Shown here piece after piece: positions 12,104 through 23,123 of a stretch of DNA of 64,000 nt. The DNA lies in NCBI GenBank assembly GCA_036674765.1, contig JARVKI010000006.1, forward strand, positions 310,001 through 374,000, given 5' to 3'. The notes below the pieces were generated by a model. That model worked only from the letters and a program-made list of their open reading frames with translations. It was not told the origin of the DNA and ran no database searches. The translations under genes were made by a program, and so were the position numbers. Source of the DNA: Seiridium cupressi. Taxonomy: Eukaryota; Ascomycota; Sordariomycetes; Amphisphaeriales; Sporocadaceae. Numbering within the stretch: position 1 is the stretch's first letter; every line of letters begins with the position of its first letter.

Positions 12104-12626
12104 GACGCACGCACTCGTGAGTTATTATTGATGACGATTTATCCTTCACTGACTGACTCAACCAAGCAGTGCCTGTGGACATTAAACTAGAGGGCCGGTA
12201 ATCAGGAACACCCTTGGTATTGAGAGATGCCTCAAAAAAGGTTGCGCAGCAAGGGCGTTGGGGGAGGGGGGCCACTTATAGACCTGGAGTTGGACCTTGC
12301 AAATATGCCGCAGCGGCAACTGGACGCTTGCCATCAAATGACTACTTTCTCGTTCGGTCAAGGGAGAAGAGTCACATCGACAGTGTTGCGTTGGCAAGGG
12401 GGCTAGCCTATATGCAATTACTTCTCTCCGTGTCTTTCAGTAGCATTTTAGCTGTAAACATGTTCGCCCAAATCTCTCCATACTGTTCAATGGCCTAGAT
12501 CGTGCTCGAAATGAACCCGTTCTTCTTCCATAGCTTCATGAACTCGACCTTTGAACCGTGTCGGTTCAGTAACTCCAAACGCCATGCAAATACTTATTAT
12601 ACTCAAGTTGCAACTCGTCTTCCACC
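12104..12626. other. Intergenic region between convergent genes
   Basis: About 520 bp between the ends of the zinc-knuckle gene (+) and the AP-2 sigma gene (-), so it should hold both 3' UTRs. Nothing else is seen. Confidence 0.6.
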
Positions 12627-13209
12627 TTATTCAAGCTTATCCAAATGTTCCAGCCTCGTCAGTACGACCTGCTTACTTGTCTCTTCGATCTCGCCTGCCA
12701 GGAACACCTCGTCGAGGATAGCGTAGACTTTATAGAAGTTGAAGACCAAGTCCAGTTCGCATACGTTGCCGAAGAACGAGTCCAGCACCTCAACGAAGAA
12801 GTGGATCGCCTCCAGATAGGCCAGCTCGTTGTCGTTTGTGTCGACGCATGCGCAGAAGAACAGACCCGCGTACCGCCGGTACACGATCTTGTTGTTTCGG
12901 AACTCGACGAAGTTGGATTGGTATTTCTGGTCGCGCGGCGCTACGAGGCGGTGGACCTGGCGGGATCATGTTAGCTGTGTGAACGCGGTATGGATAGAGT
13001 ATTCGATAAAAAAAGAAAGAGATGGGCATGGTCGGGAATGTCTTCGTACCTCGCCCTTGAGCTTGATCTTCTCGTCGTCGCTGTACGGCACGTACCATTT
13101 CGCTAGGCGGGTCTTGCCCCTGGAGTTGTTTGTCAGCGATCGCAATTGCTCCCGTGTGGGTTGCGCAGTTCACTTACTGCCGGTTCTGGATCAGTATGAA
13201 CGATAACAT
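12627..13209 (-). CDS. APS2: AP-2 clathrin adaptor complex, sigma subunit
   Basis: Three exons: 13209-13178, 13119-13050, 12956-12627; introns of 58 and 93 bp, with GTAAGT and GTACGA donors. Product 143 residues, the usual length for a sigma chain (about 142). The splice joins restore an unbroken longin-fold small adaptin: [20 protein letters not shown], then [39 protein letters not shown], and a C-terminal helix ending RLEHLDKLE. Sequence is much closer to sigma-2 than to sigma-1 or sigma-3. In the AP-2 complex at the plasma membrane it helps bind acidic-dileucine cargo for endocytosis. It is convergent with the zinc-knuckle gene. High confidence. Confidence 0.96.
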
Positions 13210-13539
13210 CTTGTATAGCGTACCGCAATGCGCGCGAGTATGGTTCAGGAGTGAGGTTTGGCTTCGACGATCCGCAAGCTCGATGCAGCAGGTCCAGGGT
13301 CTCAGCGGGGAGCATTGGGGCGCTGATTACTTATCCCTGAATCTTAACCCCGGGCTTCTCCGGATAGCAGAGAATACGCCTACAACACACTCTTTTGGCA
13401 AGCGATTGGTAACACAATTCTGAATTGTTAGATTCAAGCGATATATAATCTCACAGTTCTTTTATACGGAGCCGTGGCCTCTGTTTCTACAATGTAGGTA
13501 GTTCTTGTCCTAAAAAGTGAAGAGTGACACAGGTAGTGT
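13210..13539. other. Intergenic region upstream of AP-2 sigma
   Basis: About 330 bp between the AP-2 sigma start and the end of the dehydrogenase gene, both on the minus strand. It should hold the AP-2 sigma promoter and the 3' UTR of the dehydrogenase gene. Nothing else is recognised. Confidence 0.55.
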
Positions 13540-14728
13540 CTAGAATTCAAACTTCTGACCAACCACCTCTTCACTCAGCTTCCAATATTTGTCTGCAAGC
13601 TCGGAGTCTGAAGCCCACTCCTTGATCAACCTGATATCGGTCACGAGGTTCGAGTCTTCCAGGTATACGCCGTCCTCCTCAACCAGACGCGGATCAAGGG
13701 CAGCACGGAGCGTCGTAGCGCAGCCTTGCTGCAGTGTCTTGGTCGGGCAAGTTGCCCTGAACTTTGCAATCGACATGCCCATGACGCGCCAGCTACCGTC
13801 GTCCATGATTTCCATGGCTGCCGGCCCGAGTGCCTCTAAGTGGTCTTGCACTGCCGTGAACGAGGTTAGCAGTTACTTCCGATGATTATTATGGGCTGAA
13901 GCATGTCTTAGGTGTAGTCCCCGCTGAAGACGTAAAGATTGCTCCCATAATAGCATGGAAGGTGTAATAAATAACCTAGGATATTACTCACGGTTCGTAC
14001 TGATGCTTCCGGGATGAAGTCCATAGGCATGAACCCCCCGAGAGGCGAGTCGCTGGTTCAGGGCAACTGCGTACAGTATCATGGCAGACTTCGATGAACC
14101 GTAGGCAGCGAACTCGCCGTATGATCCTGGGATGTCGGAGTTTGGATCAAACGAGCGGAAGGGGTTGTAGCGGTGTCATGAGCTGCTGACGATTACAATT
14201 CGGGCCCCTGGACCAGCAGCGAGGATCTTGGGTATGATTGTGTTGGTGAGGACAAAGTGTCCCAAATAATTCGCGGCCAACTGAAGCTCGAATCCATCTT
14301 CCGTCTTCTGGTACGTGCAAGCCATCACAGCGGCATTGTCGTCGACGACGACGTCGATATGGACGATTTCGTCGTCCGCCAAGATCGTCTCTGCCGCCGT
14401 TCTCGTGCTGCTCAAAGACGCCAAGTCCACCTTGACAAACTTGACCTTGATGGTTTCGTTGATTTCCTTGATAGAGTCTATGGTGGGTTGAATTTTGTTC
14501 AAAGAGCGCCCGAGCAGGATGGTGATCGCTGGAGCGCCGTGGGCTAAAGAAATGACTGTTTCGGCACCGGTGCCTCCTTTGCTGGGCCCAGTTAAGAGGA
14601 CTTGTCGACTTTAGCATGTAGGTCTCCATCACACGTTTCTGTAGAAGCTTACAAGTTCTGCCTTTAACTTTATCAGCAAAGTCATGAACAAGGGATATAC
14701 CCTCTGTATAAGCGTTGTATTTGGCCAT
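13540..14728 (-). pseudogene. Short-chain dehydrogenase gene with one in-frame stop
   Basis: Exons 14728-14653, 14600-13992 and 13850-13540 with introns of 52 and 141 bp. Reading through one TGA would give 331 residues of a classical SDR resembling retinol dehydrogenase / light-induced Bli-4 type enzymes: a cofactor loop TGPSKGGTGAET, a DNAAVMA segment in the NNAG position, YQKTEDGFELQLAANYLGHF, the active-site serine strand IVIVSSS, and the catalytic YGSSK. TGA at 14178-14176 (codon 167) falls straight after VSSS, so the normal product would stop at 166 residues and lack the catalytic Tyr and Lys. The next codons (HRYNPFRSFD...) continue in the same frame, and both introns keep good splice sites. 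No alternative intron avoids the stop. Recent inactivation, strain polymorphism, sequence error or stop readthrough are all possible. Confidence 0.8.
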
Positions 14729-16104
14729 TATGGTCGAGTGCTTTGAGGAGGGAGTTCGAGACGCGCACAACTGGTTGGGCACCACTTTTATATATACGGA
14801 TTGCTGACGGAAGCAAACACTGTCCGCTGGCATCTCGACAGTTCTTCAGCTGTGGTATTTCATCGGTCGTGTGCCCTTACCTCCTTAAAAGTCGGTTACG
14901 TCGCATGACAGGCATAAGCCGGGGCTGGAAGGATGCCCAGCGGGCTCTCGGCGGCATTTCTAAGAATATCGTTTGTGTGGTCCGTCCAGGTAGAACCTTT
15001 TAGTGCGACTGTTCTATCGAGCGAGGCTGGTCTGATGGCCGTGCTGCAAGTTGCATTTGGCGGCCTTAATCAAGGATTAAAGTCCGGGACATACATTGGT
15101 GTCGTGCTACAGCCACATTGGCCTTTATACAACTACTTAGCCAATGGCTACGAAAGGCTTTTTGACGTCAGCCATTATGCCTTTCGTATAAATATGAACC
15201 CATTGAGTGATATCTCAGCCATTATCATCCCCTTCATTCGAACCGCTAGTAGAACATCGTCAAATTATCAAATATTACCGTAAGTGCAGTAGATCGACAG
15301 CGGGCCCGATCCTATGAATTTGAGCGTCTTGTATACATACTTTGTGTAAAGAAAACGTCAGCACCACTGAAGGTTTGCCAACTAGGAATCAATGCGTGAT
15401 ACCGTATTGGTGGGAAACAAGGGCAGCACACAGATGTTTGAAAGTCTACATCAGAAGGGAAGCGGCGATGGACAAAGTCGGGTGGCGCAGCCAGTGTGGC
15501 GCTAGGTGGTCGAGCCCCATTCCCTGTGCGTCCAGCAAAACATGAGCTCTCAATCTTCATTCCATCACTTGGTGCAAATCTCAATACTGCTTCTCCTGCC
15601 ATTGTTTGTGCAATCTGATATCTTTCGATATCGTCTGGGTGATTACAAACGAGCATTGACCCATTTCTAGACTTGCCGGGCAGGCTACCAAAGCTACCCG
15701 CCTACCATCGCTGCAAGCCACCCCAGCCTAGGACACAACAGATGCACTAAATCCCGAGGCCAACAAGCTCTGAAGCCAGGAGCAATGATCTTGTGAACCT
15801 CTTGATCTTTGTTCAATTCATGAAGCACTGATCTGGCATCTTTTTGAATACGTTCTCACGACTGGTGTTCGCGGCTTGAGAGGACGGGGGTAATTCTGAC
15901 GAATTCGAAAACCTCCTTAGATTTCCTTGTCTGGACTCCCATCCTCTACCCAAAGAGCAACTGTTCTACGAAAAACCGAAAGTTATCGTCCATATCGGTG
16001 TATGAGCCAGTGGTGGACCGCTGTTGGATCGTATTTGGTATGGTCTTCGCCATTCCAAGGGGTTCTGAGCTGAGTTCTGTTGCGGTGAGCATTCACGCGG
16101 CACA
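14729..16104. other. Intergenic region between divergent SDR and Clr2-like genes
   Basis: About 1.4 kb holding the promoters of the dehydrogenase gene (-) and the Clr2-like gene (+). It contains a perfect CRE palindrome (15163-15170) and a near-palindromic CCAAT sequence, AGCCAATGGCT, around 15139-15149. A 114-codon minus-strand ORF at 15312-15656 has no recognisable product. Confidence 0.55.
15163..15170. promoter_or_regulatory. CRE-like palindrome TGACGTCA
   Basis: Perfect 8-bp TGACGTCA, the binding site of CREB/ATF-type bZIP factors such as fungal Atf1. It lies about 435 bp upstream of the dehydrogenase start and 14 bp from a CCAAT sequence. About one copy is expected by chance in 64 kb, so function is only suggested. 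Confidence 0.3.
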
Positions 16105-18182
16105 ATGACTGGTGCTGCAGGGGCGAGTGGGCAGCCGGGTGCCGCGAAGCTTTATGAGCTTGCCCTTCGACCGACATGCAGTGATGGAAAGGCTTGGTCC
16201 GAAGAGCAGTACAAGACAGCAGAACGGCTCAATCCTGAGGAATCCGAGGCCGATAAGCACAAATACCAAGAGTTCATGCTCAAGCTTGGCGGACTTGTGC
16301 GAGATCAGTTTCTGATACAAGATCCAAAAGCCCGAAGTAAGTGGTCCTCTGGAGCACATCGGTACATTGATGGATTGAGTGTTTAGCTGATATTATATAG
16401 GCCGCAACTACATCTTGAAGGAACTACCCGAGCACTACCACATCCGGCGGAAACCAAGTAAGTATTGGAAACCCCCCGCACCGGGTTATGCTCATTCATA
16501 TCTTTCTAGAATCTAGAGTTGAGAAGGATAAAAAGGACAAGTATGACTTTCTCATTTATGGGCATCCTACTAGTGATAGGAGTGGGAATCCAAGAAGCTA
16601 TGCATCTCCAAATGAGTTCTTCCACCATCTCATATGGCTTATCAGCGGCTCAGACGACACGGGCTACTGCGCCTGCAAATTATGCAACAAGAGCGCTAAG
16701 CATGAGCCAGAGTCGTTGAAGAAAAGGATCTCAGTCGCACCGGTCCCAGTCTCGGCACATGGCTCGCCTGCAACCCAACCTGCCACTGTTGCACCAACTG
16801 GTGCGACGTCGGCCGTACAATCGACTTCCATGAGGAGATCTGCGTCTGGTTCTTCTGCTACAGCAAAACCCACGATAACTCCTAAACCATGGGCTCAACC
16901 TCAACCGGCGGTTACAAATCAACAGCAAGCTGCACCAAGTGCTGGCCCTACGCCTGTGCCTGTGCCTGTACCTGTATCTGTGCCAGTCTCTGCATCTGTA
17001 CCTGTCTCTGCACCTGCGCCTGTCTCTGTGTCGGTGCCGGTGCCTGTACCTACGCCAGCGCCGTCCTCGACTGTCCACACAGAAGCAAACGCTAGTATGG
17101 AAGACTCTGTGATATTTCGCGAAGGCGAGATCGTTTGGTATAAGAACAACAGCGCTTGGAGGATTGGCGTGGTTCTCAAGGCTGCCCCGGCGGATGATGC
17201 TGTCCAGGCTCAATCAAAATACCTTGTGAAGCCGTTGGCACATTCAGCGTTTCATGTTGATACTGTATTGAAAGCCGAGACCGATATGAGACCCTTCTTG
17301 GCCTTCAGTGTCCCTCCAGGTATGTTCCAAATTGGGAAGCCTCCTGTCATTGATACGTAATCCGCCGGCAAGAGTCCGAGCTACCAAAACTGTTCCGCTA
17401 ACCAACTTTACTTAGTTAATATGAAGGAGATCCAAGGTCATCGGATGAGCCAAATCGACTGGCAAAAATTTCAGAGCCAATACGCGCCGGACCGTCAGAG
17501 GCAAGAGATTGTCGGTCTCGAAGCATCAAAAATGGCTGTAGTAGAAATCGACAAGTCATATTCTACTTTTAATGCCATGCCCGTGGACCCTACAGATCCG
17601 GCCAAGCAGAGAGTCGGCGGAGTATTCCTTGGTGCTGAGCGCATTGGGGTCAACGAGGCCGTCCGCATTCGGCTCGGTCCGACCGAGTTGGATCCTACTT
17701 GGATCAAAGGCCTTCCAATCGTCATGGTTTTACGGGAGATCTATGTTGCAACGGACGGTCTACATTTCTATGGAGATGTTTATCGCCTTGAAGAGACTTC
17801 AGCCCAGCAACCTCCTCCTAGTCATGGGCAGTTACCCCTCGCCATGCTTCAGGAACAGCAGTTCCGCAGCGAGATTAAGAAGCGTGCAGGTACTCGATTT
17901 GATTGGGTTTTAGTCCAACATAATCAAGATAAGCCTGAAACGGTGATTCGTGGCAGGTTCTACGAAACGTCGAAACTCATGCCGATACTTGATCCCGCAC
18001 GATTTCAGGCAGCCCTGAGCAGAGGTGTTGTAGAGGATGTGCAAGCATATCTTAACAACCGCTTGGACTCTGTTGGCAATTATATTGGTCGCCGCAGGAA
18101 TCGTCTCGAGACCTTGTCAACCTCCGTTCCTAACGGCTTCGTATTGGATTTTGGGTCCGGAATTGTGGAGGAATACATGTAG
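16105..18182 (+). CDS. Clr2-like transcriptional silencing protein
   Basis: Four exons: 16105-16336, 16401-16457, 16510-17319, 17416-18182; all donors are GTAAGT or GTATGT. Product about 621 residues. Residues near 75-165 (NYILKELPEHYHI, YDFLIYGHPTSDRSG, FFHHLIWLISG) match the Clr2 transcription-silencing domain. The C-terminal half (VGGVFLGAERIGVNEAVRIR, DWVLVQHNQDKPETVIRGRF, MPILDP) matches the Clr2 C-terminal domain. Between them are CACKLC, an Ala/Pro/Thr-rich spacer with a Pro-Val repeat, and a folded part starting FREGEIVWYKNN. In fission yeast Clr2 is a subunit of SHREC, the histone-deacetylase/remodelling complex that silences heterochromatin. The same nuclear role is inferred here from domain content alone. 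Confidence 0.87.
16951..17060 (+). repeat. In-frame Pro-Val minisatellite in Clr2-like gene
   Basis: A run of degenerate hexamers of the type CCTGTG/CCTGTA/TCTGTG encodes alternating Pro/Ala/Ser and Val, 35 or so residues with period two. It lies in the linker between the two Clr2 domains. Such a coding tandem repeat can vary in length between strains by slippage. Confidence 0.8.
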
Positions 18183-21100
18183 TCATGGCTCAAGGAAAAC
18201 GTTCGCATACTTCCTCGGGGATCTATTTGCTAGAAGCCGAACAGCTGGCCAATCGAGTTTCATGAGGCATATTTGGAAAAGGTTGTGTACAGCGTAACAC
18301 TTGTTGACGTGCCTCTCCTCGTGAGGAGATCACAGTATGGTAGTCCATCATGAAAAAGTAGGTACATGGCTAACTTGTTAGTGTATTATTGCAATCACTC
18401 TTCTGCCTTCCTCCCTCGTTGCCAGATGATACCAGCATGTGAAATTGTTTCTCGACATTGGCTAGAGTATTGCAAAGTCTAACAGATGATGAACTAGCAC
18501 GGATTCTGGGTACAGTAGTTCGATTAAAAGATTAGATGTAACACACTAGATCGAACAGTCCCATACCGTGTCTTTCCATAATCACCAGTCATGGCCAGTT
18601 ACATATTCGTGCCTCAAAGTGGTATTGAAATCGTTATCACATGTTTAAATCATGTTTTGGGATTCTTTAATATGCATGAGCAACATCAACTAGCACGATC
18701 GAAATATGCTTTTTGCCTGTAATCGGAAGCATTTTCCCGGGGCAACGGCACAAACGGGAATGACGAGCCGAGACTGAAAAGATAGACGCCATACGCCGCA
18801 TCTCCAGTCTCAGGGCGCTCCAGGCTCTGATTATGGCAGACTGGCGCGTCAAGTGACGGCGCTTTTTAGTAAGACACAGCTTTGATGGTTGAAGAACATG
18901 TCATCAAGGTATCGACACGTGGATGACAGAACACTCAACGGCCGTATAGCGGAGTGGACTGATCATCCGATCTGAACAAGCTAATAGGGCTGTTGAGCCT
19001 CTTCTTCTCCAGAGACACATCACAGCCACGCTTGACAAGTTAGGTAGGAAAGCTTATTCGCGCGGCCGGCAGTGGCGGTCTAGCAAGGCACCAAGTCCGT
19101 CGTCTAACTATGTATGCCGCGTGGGATGTCAAGTATTGCTTTTAAGTCTTTATCATGACTAGATCCACTGAGGCTTGAAGTCTCAAAGTTCTTTAAACTC
19201 AACGAACGAAAATTAAAATCAGAGTTTGACGTGAGCTAGTCTGAGACAAATCGGCAGCCCGTCGAGCAGATATTCCCCGAATGTAGAGTACATAGGCATT
19301 AGAGTTTCATTAAGGGCCGACGAGATCTGACATGCAATTGACAGGACATCGTCATCGATACACGCCTCGCACCAGTGCCCAAGCAAAAGAATTAATGTTT
19401 GTTAGGGAAACTAACCAGCCATGATCCTTCCAAGGTTACCGTGGCAGAACCCTGGCTGCTTGAAGCCGAAATTCTGCAACCGAGCTTCCAGTTCTCTGGG
19501 ACCAGGGCCGAAACCCGACGAGCTGGCACTCGGCACACTGGCGCCATCTTTACCCGGGAGTTCTGGACTGTGGTATCCAGCGCCCAGCAGACTGGGAGGG
19601 CGGAAAATGCGGAAAGGATAATCATTGGGCGCTAGAAGAGCGGCATTCGTATGGAAGTATGCATGCATGATCGTGTGGCTTTTTTCTTCTTCCATTTCGG
19701 CGGAGCCCAGAGGGCTGGAAGGCAGAGGTGTGTGGGAGTGAGAGTCTGTAAGAGAGATCTGCCACTAAAACCTTCAGGAGGTAGGTAGGGTTCGCTTCGC
19801 AGCTCCCAGACTCTGGCTTTCCATAACAGTCGTCTCTCATGATGCACTGGCAAACTCTGCGCTCGCGTTTTGATGAACAAATTACGCGTCCTAAGATTCT
19901 GGAAGCAATATTTCGGCCGGTGGCTTTTCGAGAACAGCCTGGCGGGTATATGCAGCCAAGCTAGTTATGTATGATAGATAGGATAGCAGTCAACATCCTT
20001 GCTGAGTAAGTGTAGGCGTATCTCGTCCTACCAGAGGCTCTCCTAAGGGCTGGCAGGGAGTGTTCCACAAAGACCTGCAGCCCAATGTCCTCACTCTGCC
20101 CTACGTTGTATCCTATCCATCAAACGGCAGACATGTTCGCCCATGGGGGATTGTTTCCAACCCTGCCTCGTGAGCAAGCCTTCGCAGAACCAACAGTTGT
20201 CAAGATGGATGAGGCCTGCAAGCGGTGAGATTAACTTGTCGAAGATTCAGTCATCTGTGTTAACAAAGCTGAACGCTAGTCCCGTTCGTTTGCCTAGCCA
20301 AGCCGAAAGTGCCATGCAGACCTCAAGTGATCCTTTGATACGTACGTAAGAAGAAGCAGCGCACAGCTTCGTCGAATGGCTTGGTCTTGGGCCCTTCCAT
20401 ACCAAAGAAGATCCAGAATCAGTCATCGTCATGCACAGGGACTCGTAACTTTGTAAGAAGCTTAAAACCGTCGCGGGTTGAAAAGGACATTGAAGTTCGA
20501 ACCCGCTTCTGCCGCCTCTGGTGCCAGTCAATTGGCACGCTAACTGAATGGTTTTCTGCTTTGCACAGGGATCAAGCGTCCCGGCGCTTCGGGAACTGAC
20601 TGAGAAAAAGGCTCACCCAGCCATGGGGAGGTGGAGCAGCAGCAATTACGCATTGCTGGCTCGCATTTACTTGCATACATCCTAACTACCGTCCGTAAAG
20701 CCGCCCGGGAGGGAAAACAAAATTGGCTATACCTGTGGGTTGGAATAGATGGCGGAAAGTCACCACTCTTGACTCCACGTGCTCGTGTTCTCTCGACCGG
20801 TATTGATTTCCCCCCCTGGTGATCGCCGCCGTTGGGAAATCCCGAAGACGCGGAGTTCTTACCGTGCAAACCCTGCTCAACGGGCGGTTCCAGGCACGTT
20901 ACATTGCAAGTGGCTCCGTGATCAACCCTGCTCGGCGGCAATTGTCTCTGTTTCCGGAGGTCGCGTATTGCCCCCCAAAAAGCAAACCCGCTTGAGTTGC
21001 GCAAGGACATAAATCCGTACACAAGCCGTCAAGTGTCAAGTTGTGCGAGGGTTATGATTTTCCAATCTTTGATATTCTAAAATGACTAGCTTGGAATGCA

Positions 21101-21313
21101 TATACAAAGATCCGGGGAAGTGATTGATACTTGTGCTGTTTGCATCTTGAGACCGTCAGGTGCCGAAGAGTACGCGGACCCCTCCTGCATTCATGACTGT
21201 AATTATTAATACGGATATACATATATACGGTGGTTCTGTTGCTCCGACGAGAAATAAAGTACCCGAAGGGATGTACTGTTCGGTAGGTAAATCTTCAGCG
21301 CCTGCATGATGTG
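18183..21313. other. Gene-poor region, 3.1 kb
   Basis: No recognisable gene. It should hold the 3' UTR of the Clr2-like gene. Overlapping ORFs on both strands (19390-19880, 20140-21020) are 60-160 codons long, have no known motif and are what chance would give. I see no clear repeat. Confidence 0.5.
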
Positions 21314-22138
21314 ATGAGTCGTTTCATCGAAAGACGGACCCGACCATTTGGAACCGTGGATCTCACTTGCGGGCCCCCCCAAGCAACACTAAACACCGAG
21401 CGCATTTTCACGACGTGGCGCGATTTGTATTTTGGGGCTTTGCATTTGGAAGAGCTCCGAAGGGCCATTTTCGGCCCCTCAGTAATTAGCAATTTGGCAG
21501 CTTGTACGCGAATGGTTGATGGCTGGAGTTGTGGGCGTTGGGATCGGTACTTTCCACATGCATACATGTACATAGCCTCTTTCTGTGGACTCTGTAGGCG
21601 CGATGGTGATCAACATCTAAACTCGGGATCTGCTGGATTCCAGATCCCAGCTCCACGGTTCGTGCTCCGGGCACAGGCTGGGGGGTCGAAAAGGATGGAT
21701 CGGGCGACGAGCTCCCATTCGGATGCAATAGAAACGGAGGCTCCGCCACTTGAAGATGAAATGTCCGGGGTGCCGTCAATCATCGTACGACTCCAAGACG
21801 GTACACCTCACTGTACAGTGAGTTGTTGCATGCAATTCCAAGAAAAGAAGTGGAAGTTGTTTCATCGCTTCGGCATACGCCTCCTGGAACCTGCTCAATG
21901 TTTCCGGTTGGCTGGGAGGGGCCCGCATATGCGCTGCAGTGCATTACAGCGGTTTATATTTGTTTGTACGATTATCTCATGTCATTTTGGCAGGTCCTGG
22001 CACGGCACGGCGCGCTCACTGTGTCCTCCTGTATACCGTATCCCGTCTACATACGGAGGTATACGTCCTGGTCCCATCCGCTTGGGATCCGAGTGGAAGG
22101 ACTTCTGCTGCACCTCGGCCATACTGTCCGAGGCATGA
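21314..22138 (+). CDS. Unrecognised 274-codon open frame, uncertain gene
   Basis: An ATG-started frame of 274 codons lies in an otherwise gene-poor stretch. A frame this long is unusual by chance: a rough estimate for random sequence of this composition is a few hundredths per 64 kb. The translation is rich in Cys, Arg, Trp and His, has no signal peptide, membrane segment or motif I know, and no intron is needed. Other frames on both strands are also partly open, which argues against coding. It could be an orphan gene, a single-exon fragment of something longer, or chance. Confidence 0.22.
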   Translation: MSRFIERRTRPFGTVDLTCGPPQATLNTERIFTTWRDLYFGALHLEELRRAIFGPSVISNLAACTRMVDGWSCGRWDRYFPHAYMYIASFCGLCRRDGDQHLNSGSAGFQIPAPRFVLRAQAGGSKRMDRATSSHSDAIETEAPPLEDEMSGVPSIIVRLQDGTPHCTVSCCMQFQEKKWKLFHRFGIRLLEPAQCFRLAGRGPHMRCSALQRFIFVCTIISCHFGRSWHGTARSLCPPVYRIPSTYGGIRPGPIRLGSEWKDFCCTSAILSEA

Positions 22139-23123
22139 GGCGTGCGGAAAAGGTTTGCAAACATTCCACGTGCATGGCGGACTCGGCTATTAGGCATGCC
22201 GGTATGATAGTACTACCATAGACCAATGTAGCAAGCGAAGCTCTGTCGTGTCAATACGGCGCCGGTGTCAATACACAACAAACTTGCCTGACTCGTAGCA
22301 GTGCAGAGAGTCCTGCTTGAATGCAAGTGGCATGACCGCTAAAGAGGCCTAGCTGGCCCCTAGATGAGGGCCCCAATCGACTGTACAGTACTTTCGCACG
22401 CCCCGTCATTCCCGTCCACCCGTCGCCCGGGGTCCTGGTTTCCACGGCCACTCGTCCCACCGCCTTGGAGACATGGGGCTTCTGCAGGGAAGCGCTTCCC
22501 AAAGCGAATTTAACGTGTTCCTCATACAGCCTTGAACCCTGTACCTTAGCGGTGTTACTTACTGCATCACCCCGTCCACCCACCCAGCTGGCCGGTTCCC
22601 TTCTGTTCCCCTCCTGCTTTTTCAATATCTCGAAATTTCTAGTCAGTCCCACGCGAGAACGGTAGCTGCTTACCTCGACATTCGACCGACAGGCTGACGT
22701 CGCCATTGGGCAATGCTCGACTAGTCGCCATCCATACGCTTCGTTTGCACCGCCGAGCATCCGCCTCTGGGACGCGACAGAGCTCCTGTCAAACCCCGAC
22801 TGTACCTTGGCCAGAGTGGGTATCTGCCATTGGCGCCGAGCCTCTGAACTTGCGATTTAAACTTTGGGCTTGTGAATCCCGCGCGCCTTGTCGCACAAGA
22901 CTTGACTTTCCAAACTCGAAGCTCGTGGCCAGCATCTTTGACTCCGTCTCCCGATATCGAGAGGGTTTCACCTTTTATACTCGGGTTGCTATCACTGGAT
23001 CGCGGAAGGAGATAGCGACGGGATCCTACTCTGTTGTGCTCTATCAAACGAATAAGCACGGTGTTTGCTATTACCAATCTTCAGAGGGACTCGACATCTA
23101 TCAGCTAGGAAGAAAGAAAGAAA
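22139..23123. promoter_or_regulatory. Upstream region of the Cys-rich module gene
   Basis: About 1 kb with no supported gene, directly upstream of the start at 23124, so it should hold that gene's promoter and 5' UTR. A 22706-23182 frame runs through it but begins with TTG and looks like chance. Confidence 0.45.

Noticed and set aside
15312..15656. 114-codon minus-strand ORF starting with ATG
   Set aside because: Length is within chance, no motif, sits in a divergent promoter region.
18949..19015. TAGCGGAGTGG resembling a tRNA A-box
   Set aside because: No matching TTCRANNC B-box and no cloverleaf stems nearby.
20480..20515. AGTTCGAACCC resembling a tRNA B-box
   Set aside because: The flanking bases do not form a T-stem and no A-box lies upstream at the right distance.
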